Below are positions 10,919 through 19,400 of a stretch of 64,000 nucleotides of DNA, piece by piece (the first letter of the stretch is position 1; every line of letters begins with the position of its first letter). The stretch spans positions 5,394,001-5,458,000 of the forward strand of contig CM057057.1 of the NCBI GenBank assembly GCA_029945375.1. The letters are read 5' to 3'. The position numbers were made by a program, and so were the translations under genes. The notes under the pieces were generated by a model that saw only the letters and a program-made list of their open reading frames with translations, searched no databases and had not been told where the DNA came from. Source of the DNA: Agaricus subrufescens (lineage: Eukaryota; Basidiomycota; Agaricomycetes; Agaricales; Agaricaceae).

Positions 10919-11635
10919 TTAAGGTAATGTAATGTTTAGAGATAACAATTCCTGTCTAATTTCTACCAATCTAGTAGCTAAGTTGCTAAAAGACACTGCT
11001 TTAATTCGTTTACAGGCTCCTTTAAGTTTTCTCCAGTCTCCATTTTTGAATTTATGACCTATCTTTTCAATATCTCTCTCAATAACCTGCAATCTATTGA
11101 ACCAATCCCAGAGTGGGTCGTTCAATTCCTCTTCTGCCGATTTCTCCTGCGGAAGAGTGAGTTCTGAGACCCTTTGTTCAAAGGCCTTGAAAACAGGTTC
11201 GAGACAATCCAGAGTAGGTTGGATAACCTGTTTGAACTCTTGAATACGTAAGAGATACTTGGTTTTCTTGATATGAAGATCAGGTGGGATAGGTGGAGAG
11301 AGTGTGGGAAGTTTTGGAACAGCTGGAGTAATGCGGTCCAAAAGTGGAGGAGAGCTTGTAATTCGTTCTTCCAAAGTTTTACGTTCTTTGGTGAGTCGTT
11401 GAAGAAGTGACATTTGATTCATTTCATCTTCATGGTCCTTCCTGATCTCAGCATATTCTTCTGGCGACAGAACACGCTTGATGAGAGGGACAGGAGGGGG
11501 AGGATGATAGTGTTTGGTAGGACGACCAATATGTTTGGTTCGGTTTTTCATGTCTTTGGTCATTTCAAAACGACCAGGTTTCCAGGTCATTTCGTCATGA
11601 TAATGAATGACATCAGATTTTTTGACTTTTGGCAT
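10919..11635 (-). CDS. Accessory ORF between leader and gag of the gypsy element
   Basis: 238 residues starting MPKVKKSDVIHYHDEM. It lies inside the element, 110 bp upstream of the gag ATG and in the same orientation. Charged throughout, with a proline run (HYHPPPPVP), two likely helical or coiled-coil stretches (MSLLQRLTKERKTLEERI; EFKQVIQPTLDCLEPVFKAF) and a basic helix near the C terminus (WRKLKGACKRIKAV). No known domain is recognised. Such an ORF is not part of the standard gag-pol plan. It could be an RNA-binding or assembly factor, or the N-terminal part of an ancestral gag. Because it precedes gag, gag translation must bypass or reinitiate after it. Confidence 0.7.
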   Translation of the reverse strand: MPKVKKSDVIHYHDEMTWKPGRFEMTKDMKNRTKHIGRPTKHYHPPPPVPLIKRVLSPEEYAEIRKDHEDEMNQMSLLQRLTKERKTLEERITSSPPLLDRITPAVPKLPTLSPPIPPDLHIKKTKYLLRIQEFKQVIQPTLDCLEPVFKAFEQRVSELTLPQEKSAEEELNDPLWDWFNRLQVIERDIEKIGHKFKNGDWRKLKGACKRIKAVSFSNLATRLVEIRQELLSLNITLP

Positions 11636-12306
11636 GGCTAAGGCAACAAGTGGTGTGAATACAACATCTCTATTTCAGCAGATGAGGTACAAATAAAGAA
11701 AGTGGGTCTTGATGTGTATCTTGATGGGAGAGTCGACGTCATATCCAGTTTCTCACACTGGCTTATGGAGGGGGAGTATCAGATCTCAGTGTGCTTCCAC
11801 ACACACTGCAAAGGTTTGTATTACACAAATCCTAAGTCGCTACTAACAAGACTCAACCGTCAACGACAAAGATATGCCTCATGGTTTTATCAAGTCAGTT
11901 TCCAGTAATAGGAATAAGCTGACACCCCTTACGCCTAGGGTCCGGCAAGTGGATTAGGTAAGACACCATAAAAGGTAGTCCCTATGACATAATAGTCCAA
12001 CACTGAATATCAGGGTCATCACAAACACCATCACAAACATTGATCCATCAATGCCAAACATGGACAAACAATGCCAAACAAATGACAAGGTGTTGCCAAT
12101 CATGGACAAAGTTGGTCAAATAGTGACAAATAGTGTCAAAATAGTGACAAACAATGACAAACAATGCCAAGACAAAGCCAAAGGCCTTCTCCATAAGTCA
12201 ATAGCTCTTTGCAGCAACTATGACTGAAATGCCCCCAATGCCCAAACAAGAATACACATCTGCAAACAACCCAGACATGATTGCCAAACAATCATGCCCA
12301 AAAGAG
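11636..12306 (-). other. Gypsy leader with short degenerate repeats
   Basis: Untranslated leader between the primer-binding site and the accessory ORF. From about 12000 to 12180 the plus strand repeats variants of GACAAACAATGCCAAA and AATAGTGACAAA, giving a strongly A/C-biased tract (T/G on the sense strand). It may be a packaging or structural region; no coding frame is supported. Confidence 0.6.
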
Positions 12307-12318
12307 CAGACTTAACAA
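12307..12318 (-). other. Primer-binding site of self-priming type
   Basis: Sense sequence TTGTTAAGTCTG starts two bases after the 5' LTR. It is the exact reverse complement of sense CAGACTTAACAA within the same LTR (12422-12433), which lies about 34 nt downstream of the TATA box, where the mRNA should begin. This is the arrangement known from Tf1/sushi-type fungal elements, where the mRNA 5' end folds back as primer. No tRNA-type TGG start was seen. Confidence 0.7.
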
Positions 12319-12459
12319 ACTATCACAAATCTTGCTTACCTAAGTAACCTTGAGAGATAAATGGGGAAAGAGCAGTGATCTTAGATAAGCAGAGAGATGA
12401 GATGACAAAGCACAACTGATGTTGTTAAGTCTGGGTCTTAAGGACACCAAGACAAGCTA

Positions 12460-12467
12460 CTTATATA
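12460..12467 (-). promoter_or_regulatory. TATA box of gypsy 5' LTR
   Basis: Minus-strand TATATAAG, about 34 nt before the self-primer sequence that probably marks the transcript start. Confidence 0.65.
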
Positions 12468-12640
12468 CACATCTGAGAAGGACCCGGGACACTACCAATG
12501 ACCCCAGGGACTCTAGTCATGACTAATAATGTATCTAAGTTTAGCTACTCTAATAATAACCAACCAATAGGAACAATCCCTTTACTACTCTGAGTTACTC
12601 TGGGTTACTCTGGGTAATGGTGCGATAATGATGTGATAGA

Positions 12641-12673
12641 GAACATTCTAGAAGGTTCTAGAATGTTCTAGAA
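12641..12673. promoter_or_regulatory. Heat-shock-element array in 5' LTR
   Basis: Seven GAA/TTC triplets alternating every 5 bp (GAA 12641, TTC 12646, GAA 12651, TTC 12656, GAA 12661, TTC 12666, GAA 12671), identical to the copy in the 3' LTR. It lies about 175 bp upstream of the TATA box and would make the element heat-inducible if bound by Hsf1. Confidence 0.78.
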
Positions 12674-12960
12674 TGGTCTGGACTGCTCTAGAACAATTAG
12701 GTAATTAAGGTCTTCTAACTTATGGCACAGAGAATAAAGAACGTTGAATATCTCAACAATTACTAGGCCGTTTCGGGTGATATGGGTATCAGTAGAAACG
12801 GTTTGATCAGGGCTTTCCAACGGTGCCCAATTTGTAAGAATCGGATCAGCCGTTGGTAAGATATAACGTAATCTTCCAAATCTGTGACAGTAGACCTTAC
12901 AATATGTACATCTCAAGGGTGGAGAATAGAATCTATTGAAACATATTTTCTAAGATTACA

Positions 12961-13080
12961 ATCTTTCTTGAAGAATACAATCATGTTACATTTTTAGGGC
13001 CTTGGAATACAATGTTATACAATAATTTCAATCATCTATACTACATTCCATTTTTAGGGCCTTGGAATACAATGGTATAC
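12961..13080. repeat. Partial 60-bp tandem duplication
   Basis: TTTTTAGGGCCTTGGAATAC recurs at a 60-bp offset (12991 and 13051) with diverged left halves. No coding function is evident in 12895-13300. Confidence 0.6.
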
Positions 13081-13303
13081 CACTCATTCTTGTACCATAC
13101 CATGCTCTCCCAATTAATGATGCCACCTTACATTTTTCAGACCTCAAGTGACAAGGAAGCAAGGTTGGTCATAAATTCATTATTATATTATTCAAACTAC
13201 TGATAACTGTCTAGATTGCCACTGGATCCTGAGTCCTCTTGTACTTGAGAACCACTGTATGTAGTTATTTTGACTGATGAACAATATTGATATCTATGTT
13301 TAG

Positions 13304-13580
13304 GTTTTTACCCTCAGTGCTGTCAACTGCTCTGAAGCAAGCTGCAAAGAAGAGGGGCCAGGGCAACAAGACACTTGGAACACTCTCCCATCTCACACCA
13401 AGGCAGCATGCTCTGCAGACAACAGCGTGCAAGAGTTTGCAACCAGAAGTGGTGAGGTTGCTGGCTGGTATGGATGAAGGTGAAAGTCAGCCTGGTAAGT
13501 CTATTTTTTATGGTTGAGTATTCATCTAATGAGTTCTAGCATTGCCACCTTGCACTACTCACAAGAAGAAGAAGGTCTGA
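13304..13580 (+). pseudogene. Possible terminal exons of a host gene, unidentified
   Basis: An acceptor TTTAG at 13299-13303 opens a frame beginning FLPSVLSTALKQAAKKRG. It runs to a donor GTAAGT at 13495. A second short exon (13540-13580) ends in a lysine run and TGA, and the splice keeps frame. Protein character (basic, Gln/Ala rich) is plausible, but no domain is recognised and upstream exons were not found. It may be a fragment left between two retrotransposons. Weak call. Confidence 0.3.
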
Positions 13581-13959
13581 CATTAGCTTACTATTATAGA
13601 AGGACTACCACTTACCACTACTCATGAAAATAAAATAAAAAAAGGCTCATGCTTAGGTTACTTAACAGGTTATTGTGTACACATTGGGAGGACTTTGTTC
13701 AGTAGTATAGATTCATAAATGTTCATAAATGATTGTTAAAATGGTATCATAGATGAATACCTGAGAATGAGATATAGTTTATACTCGACCTTCAACAGTG
13801 AGGATGGTATGGTCTAACTGAAATAGTAAGCATGGTATGCCCTACCATTTACGGTGAAGATGGTAAGTTCTACATTACATGGTGAGGATTAATTGACTCA
13901 TAATCTATTGGTAGATATTGTATGGAAAATGAAAATTTGTATACCTGATTATTAGATAT

Positions 13960-14290
13960 TAAATATGGTAACCCTTGGAAAATAATGTATATAATGTATG
14001 CAGGCCAGTTCATTGTAGATACCGTATACTTTAGATAACAATCTATATAATGTATATGGGCCAATTCATTGTAGATACTGTATACTCTGGATAATAATGT
14101 ACATAATGTATATGGGACAATTTACGGTAGATACTGTATACTCTAGATAATAATGTATGTGATGTATACAGTACCATTGACTGTAGACGCTGTATACTGT
14201 TGCATAATAATGTACACAGTGTATCCAGTACAATTGAATGTAAAGATGGTATACATGACATGATATGGTGAGTAAGGCATACATCTCAAC
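13960..14290. repeat. 56-bp minisatellite, about 5-6 copies
   Basis: The core GTAGATACTGTATAC recurs at 14015, 14071, 14127 and 14183 (exact 56-bp period) and degenerates at 14240. Each unit also contains an AATAATGTATATAATGTATA-like stretch. Weaker relatives of the core appear from about 13760. AT-rich, non-coding. Confidence 0.85.
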
Positions 14291-14299
14291 AAAAGTGAG

Positions 14300-14567
14300 G
14301 TTGACATTTCATTGGGCAATAAAGTCAGGATCGTTTTCACTTTGTTTGATACTGTAGACATCCTGGTGTATTTTAGTCAATATATAAGTTTGGAACCTTA
14401 CATTTTTTTTTGCCAGTTTGCTGATGTATTTTGGCACCACCATCATATTCAATTGTGAGTTTATCCTGGAGAGGAGTCTGAGGAAGGGAAACAGTACCCT
14501 CGTCAGTGGCAGAATATAAAGACGCTGTTGCCAGATGGATGTCCGCACGTTGAGAAAAGGGAGTGGA
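14300..14567 (-). pseudogene. Coding-like stretch interrupted by the copia insertion
   Basis: On the minus strand a frame with protein-like composition (YSATDEGTVSLP ... LTIEYDGGAKIHQQTGKKK) ends at a donor-like GTAAGG near 14398. A second open frame (DVYSIKQSENDPDFIAQ, then stop) follows an acceptor-like CAG. It is cut on its upstream side by the copia element, whose other flank resumes at 20525. The splice phase does not join cleanly, so this is at best a broken host gene of unknown identity. Confidence 0.25.
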
Positions 14568-14572
14568 AGACG

Positions 14573-14843
14573 TGTTGAGATACTATAAAGACATTCATTA
14601 TCTTTATCATGTGATACATAGGAATAGTCATGTGATTCCGTATATACTTGTCGCGTTTCGTCTTTAGTCCGTCTTCAGCTGTTCCTATTATCTGAAGACG
14701 TACGTATCTACTATCCCTCCTTCTTATTTCCTGTATTAACCCATACTCCTGTAGTTCCTACGTATTAACGTCGTCTACAGGTCAATACAGCTGTTCCTAT
14801 CATCTGAAGACTTCCTATGTATTAACGTCATCTACAGTTAACA
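14573..14843 (+). repeat. 5' LTR of copia element
   Basis: Contains two copies of an AGCTGTTCCTAT-ATCTGAAGAC module; the first lies in a GTCTTCAG/CTGAAGAC inverted repeat. Compared with the 3' LTR it carries A or T at all four variable sites, three of which are CpG in the other copy. Confidence 0.95.
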
Positions 14844-14855
14844 GGTTATGGGCCC
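14844..14855 (+). other. Copia primer-binding site (initiator-tRNA-Met fragment type)
   Basis: GGTTATGGGCCC starts directly after the 5' LTR. It is complementary to the anticodon-stem/loop region of eukaryotic initiator tRNA-Met (GGGCCCATAACC), as in Drosophila copia. This implies priming by a half-tRNA, not by the CCA end. Confidence 0.75.
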
Positions 14856-15001
14856 TGCCATAAACCGACTGTAGGATACGTATTGAATTCTGACAGCTCA
14901 TTGTTTTTCCAAATTGATAGGATTTATTCGCGACGCATATATCCGCCGCCCACTCGTTAAACGATTGCATATATTCACCTCGAGATGCATATAACACCAT
15001 C

Positions 15002-16447
15002 ATGCCCGGACGACAACACAAGTTTCAACCACCGGTGCCTGAAAAGTTCCCATCTTCAATATCACAGGCCTTAAACCCTCCAGTAGGTAATCAGGCGCAT
15101 TTCCCACTTTTAAACCCTTCTTCTTCACATCAATCTTCAAATTTTAATCAACCTTCTGCAAGTAGTATAGACGTTCTTTTTCCACCCATTATTGAGCAGA
15201 ATCCCATTTCAAAAGATATTCCTAGTTCTTCATCTTCTCATGCCGACGGCAACTTTGCTCATCCCTTGCTGGTGATCCCAGAACAGTCACATGTATCCCA
15301 TGTTGGATGTTCAGCTCATGGTTCACTTTCCGGTCAGTCTATTCAGGCTACACCGTCATCATCTGCCTCTATGCAAGGGAAATCTCCTGTTCATGCCATG
15401 CCACATAATGCAAATGGGCCATCGGCTACTCCTTTATTACCTTCTCCTCTTATTCAAAATTTTTCTCATCCTTCTCTTCCACCTGCGGCACCTTATCCTT
15501 TCTATCCGCCTTATGGTTGTCCACCAACGCATATTCCACCTTATGGTTACCAACCGGTGCATTTTCCACCTTATAATCATAATTATCCAATTCATAACAC
15601 AGTTCCTCATTATAACAATTATCATAATTTTCATCCTTATTCTTTTCCACAACCGCATTATCAACTTCCACCACCCCCTCCCCCTTCGATTCCTCCCTAT
15701 GTGCAACCTCCATCTTCTCTTCCTCCTATAAATCCGGCTTCTGTTCCAATTTCTGTTCCTTCTGCGCCGCCCCCGGCCTCTCTTTCTTCTTCTTCTCCTC
15801 TTTCTTCCAATCACATTTCTTCTCGTGTCATTCCTTCTCTTGTGCATATTGAACCTCTGGAGGGTTTGGCCAATTTTGATACTTGGGATGACGATGTCAG
15901 GAACTTACTGGAGAGCCTGGGTTACCTGGACCACATATATGATCCAGCTTACGACCCCCCAGATCGTTTGTACCGCATGTCCACCCGTCCAATACTCTCT
16001 GCCTCGCCAACAGATGCTGAAATAGAATCTGCTCGCACATGGAGATCTGTGGACAGCACTGTTCACCTTGTTCTTCTCAATAGGCTTACAAAGGGGGTGT
16101 CTGGTTCGATTGTGACTATAAAGTGGTCTGGCACAGCGAGGGAGATTTATCAGGTTCTTCGCCTACGTCATTCCAATCGGGATTGGATTAGTGGACGCAC
16201 CGTGTGGGAGGATCTTGTACACTTGAAACCGGGCTCTGATATCAAATCGTACTGCAATCGCTGGCTCACTGATTTCAGTCGTGTCTGTGATTCGCAATAT
16301 TGTATTGATACTGTTCATGCACTGGATACTTTCTTTCGCCCATTACCTTCTTTCGGCATCATTACTGCGATTAAGACTGACGTGTATGACCAGGTCTCGA
16401 GCAGGCCCGATCTCAAGGTTGATTTTGTGTTTGGGGTGGTTCAATGA
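15002..16447 (+). CDS. gag: Copia gag region (ends at in-frame TGA)
   Basis: 481 residues to TGA at 16445-16447. Residues about 130-270 are Pro/Tyr/His rich low-complexity sequence. A copia-type gag core follows (FDTWDDDVRNLLESLGYL; TWRSVDSTVHLVLLNRL; ISGRTVWEDLVHLKPG; CNRWLTDFSRVCD). The next frame segment (LLDQATLHNF, then Ser/Pro-rich sequence) continues without interruption into protease. The TGA is therefore probably a nonsense change in an ancestral single gag-pol ORF. No CCHC knuckle is found anywhere between gag and protease. Confidence 0.85.
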   Translation: MPGRQHKFQPPVPEKFPSSISQALNPPVGNQAHFPLLNPSSSHQSSNFNQPSASSIDVLFPPIIEQNPISKDIPSSSSSHADGNFAHPLLVIPEQSHVSHVGCSAHGSLSGQSIQATPSSSASMQGKSPVHAMPHNANGPSATPLLPSPLIQNFSHPSLPPAAPYPFYPPYGCPPTHIPPYGYQPVHFPPYNHNYPIHNTVPHYNNYHNFHPYSFPQPHYQLPPPPPPSIPPYVQPPSSLPPINPASVPISVPSAPPPASLSSSSPLSSNHISSRVIPSLVHIEPLEGLANFDTWDDDVRNLLESLGYLDHIYDPAYDPPDRLYRMSTRPILSASPTDAEIESARTWRSVDSTVHLVLLNRLTKGVSGSIVTIKWSGTAREIYQVLRLRHSNRDWISGRTVWEDLVHLKPGSDIKSYCNRWLTDFSRVCDSQYCIDTVHALDTFFRPLPSFGIITAIKTDVYDQVSSRPDLKVDFVFGVVQ

Positions 16448-19400
16448 TTACTTGACCAGGCCACCCTACATAATTTCCGTCTCAAGGATCCCTCAGCCTC
16501 TTCCGCAAAATCTCAATCTCGCGATCGCCCCTCTTCTCAGCCCGCTGTTTCGGCCTCTAAACCTTCCTCCTCTATGTCAGCTCCTACTTGGTGTGACGTA
16601 CCCTCTTCCTCCTTGAAGCCTCGTCCTCAGGCTCATGTCGCTGCGGATTTCTCTGATACTCTTCCAGGTGATAGTAATGAGGTTGACGAGGTTGTTCTGG
16701 ATGATGGGGGTGGGGGTGCAGAGGATGACTTGTATATCGCAAATGTAGTTCTTCTGTCTTCCATCAATACCGATTTCACTTCCTCGTTCTATCCCCCTGT
16801 TGCGTTAAGTTGCAAGGCTCCCGATGACAACCTGATTATGCTTGAGGATGAGAAGTTTGTAGGTTCATTTGAGGCCCTTTTGGACTCTGGTTCCACGCAC
16901 CATATCCTTAATAATAGTGATTTGTTCTCTTCCCTCGACGATTCCTTCACCCTGCCGGTATCCACTGCTAACAATTCCCAGTTGCCTATACTCGGCCGTG
17001 GTGATGTGTCTCTACTCTTCCATTCCTCCACTGGACCCCTTCGTGTTCAACTGCAGGGGTGCCTGTTTGCGCCGGCAGTTCTTGTCAACCTTTTATCAGT
17101 CAGTTGCCTTGTCTCCTGTGGAGTCTCCTGTTCCTTCGTGTCCCCGACCTCTGCGTCTCTGAAGCTCTCTCGTCCTGACGGCTCTGTGTTAGATTTGCTG
17201 GTGGCACTTCGTGGAGGACTTACCTGGTTGACTTGTCACTATGTCAACTCGCTTCGCCGCCTCTCGCCCGACCTGGATGTCTCTTTGTTGGCTTTGCCTC
17301 CTCTGACACCTGATCTGTGGCATCAATGTTTTGGTCATCTAGGCGTTGACGCAACTCGGGCTGTCCTTACGAAGGATTATGTGAAGGGGATTACTCACAT
17401 TGGATCTTTTACCTGCGCCCTCTGCCCTTCGTGTACTGTTGGCAAGGGTGCGCAGCAGAGCCATCCATCCCGAGGCAATCGAGCTGATGCTGTTGGCGGT
17501 CTGGTTCATGCTGACGTCTGCGGCCCTTGGCCAGTGCAGACTCCTTCCAAGGCTCGTTACACGTTCTCCCTGTTGGATGACTTCTCCAATTTCGGGTTCA
17601 CGTACTTGCTTTCCAATCGTTCTGATGTTTTTGCTTCATTTCGCTTGGCGGAAGCCTTTCTTCTCAAGCAGTGCTCAGCTGCTGTTCGGTCTGTATGCCT
17701 GGATGGTGCTAAGGAGTTTGTGGCTGGCAAGCTTGGGGATCACCTACGGAATACGAGTGTTCTTGTCCAGGTCACGGCGCCTTATGCGCACCACCAGAAT
17801 GGGAAGGCTGAACAGTTTATCCAAACGTTGGAGGATGGCTGCCAGACTCTTCTTGCAGCCTCTGGGCTTCCTGACCAGTTTTGGGGCGATGCCATCTTGA
17901 CTATGCAATATCTTCGCAATCGTCTTCCTACCTCTACTCTCCCTTCTGGTATTACGCCCTATGAGTGTATTTTTTGCTCCAAGCCTGATCTCTCACACCT
18001 TCGGGTATGGGGGTGTCTTTGCTATCCCATCATCCCTCCAGAGAAGTGCACAAAGGCCGGTCCTCGGAGATATGAGGCGATATTTGTCAGATATGAGGAA
18101 GGCCGTCTGGGCTGGCGTGTCCGTTCCACTTCCGGCTCCTATTCGTTCTCGGCGGATGTCATCTTTGATGAAGTTTGCCCTGGCCGTCTCGGTGTCCTGC
18201 GTCCGCTGACTCTTCCAACTGCGTTGGATGGGGGTGTTAGAACCCGAGTACGAACAGCGAAGGGCGAAGCATACCTTGAAGAAATCAAAAAGAGGGCCAT
18301 CAAACGTGCAGGTCGTAAAATTGGAAATAAACCTTCACACTCACCAGATACCATTCGTACTCTTGTCGCTTATGGCAGTGTACAAGACATTGTACACGAA
18401 GGATATATGGCTGAGTTCACTGAATTTGCGATGGCGGAATGTGAAGATGTGTTGATCAATTCTATGACAAATCAACAGATGTCAATGGCCGTTACTTCTT
18501 TTGGTTATAACAAGGCACCCGAAACGTATCGTGAAGCTCGTAACCGCAGAGATTGGGAAATGTTCAAGAAAGCCATGGATAGGGAGTATGAGAGTCTGAT
18601 GAAAATGAAAGCCTGGGATGAATGCGACTTACCAAAGGGACGAAAGGCGATAGATGTACGATGGGTGTTTGCGTATAAATTGGATGAGATGGGGGTGCCA
18701 AAGGAAGGTGAAGAGAAAGCGAGGTTAGTTGCAAAAGGGTTTAGTCAGCGGCCTGAGGATTACGGAGAAACTTACGCGCCTGTTGCGCAGATGGCGAGTA
18801 TCCGTATTGTCCTTTCCATTGCTGCCGTTAATGACCTAGAACTATACAGATGGGATTGCAAAACTGCATTTCTACACGCTTGGTTACAACAAGATATCTA
18901 TATCAAACAAATTCCTGGCTATCCACTATCTAATCCATCACTTGTGCTGAAACTCAACGTAGCACTGTATGGCCTCAAACAAGCTGTGTACGAATTCTAT
19001 CAACTAGTCCTCACCATAATGGAAGATATCGGTATGAAGCGTAGTGAGGTCGACCATGCCTTTTTCTATGGTTCCTGGGACTCACCACCGGACCCCTCCA
19101 TTCCTATGCCACGGTCTGGTCGTCTTCAACTACTTGTCCCCATTCATGTTGATGATGGATTAACCGCTTCCACCAATCATGAACTATACACATGGTTTCT
19201 GACACAACTTCGGAAACGACTTACTATTGTTGACCTAGGACAAGCACAACTCTATCTCGGTTGTAGGATCACACGCGATCAGTCAAAACGTGTCATATAT
19301 CTTTCACAAGAAGCCTTTATGATGGAGTTGTTAGACGAATATTCAATGTTGGACAGTCCTCCCCTTGGTATTCTGATCAAACAACAATTGTCTGAGATGA

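Larger units (their letters stand above)
5072..12889 (-). mobile_element. Ty3/gypsy chromovirus LTR retrotransposon, full length
   Basis: 7,818 bp element read on the minus strand. The two LTRs (5072-5635 and 12321-12889) differ only by two small indels and about one substitution, so the insertion is recent. The flanks carry a perfect 5-bp target duplication GTAGA (5067-5071 and 12890-12894). Order along the element: 5' LTR, self-primer-type binding site, about 670 bp leader, an extra ORF, gag, pol (protease, RT, RNase H, integrase, chromodomain), polypurine tract, 3' LTR. All ORFs are open, so it could be autonomous. It sits 0.3 kb upstream of GtaA copy 1, in its promoter-side spacer. Confidence 0.95.
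12321..12889 (-). repeat. 5' LTR of gypsy element (569 bp)
   Basis: Promoter LTR of the element. On the sense strand it holds the heat-shock-element array (12641-12673), a TATA box TATATAAG (12460-12467), and the probable R start at 12433. Flanked outside by target duplication GTAGA at 12890-12894. Confidence 0.95.

Noticed and set aside
15437..15847. Arg-rich minus-strand open frame inside copia gag
   Set aside because: Mirror of the Pro/His/Tyr-rich low-complexity gag sequence; composition explains the open frame.
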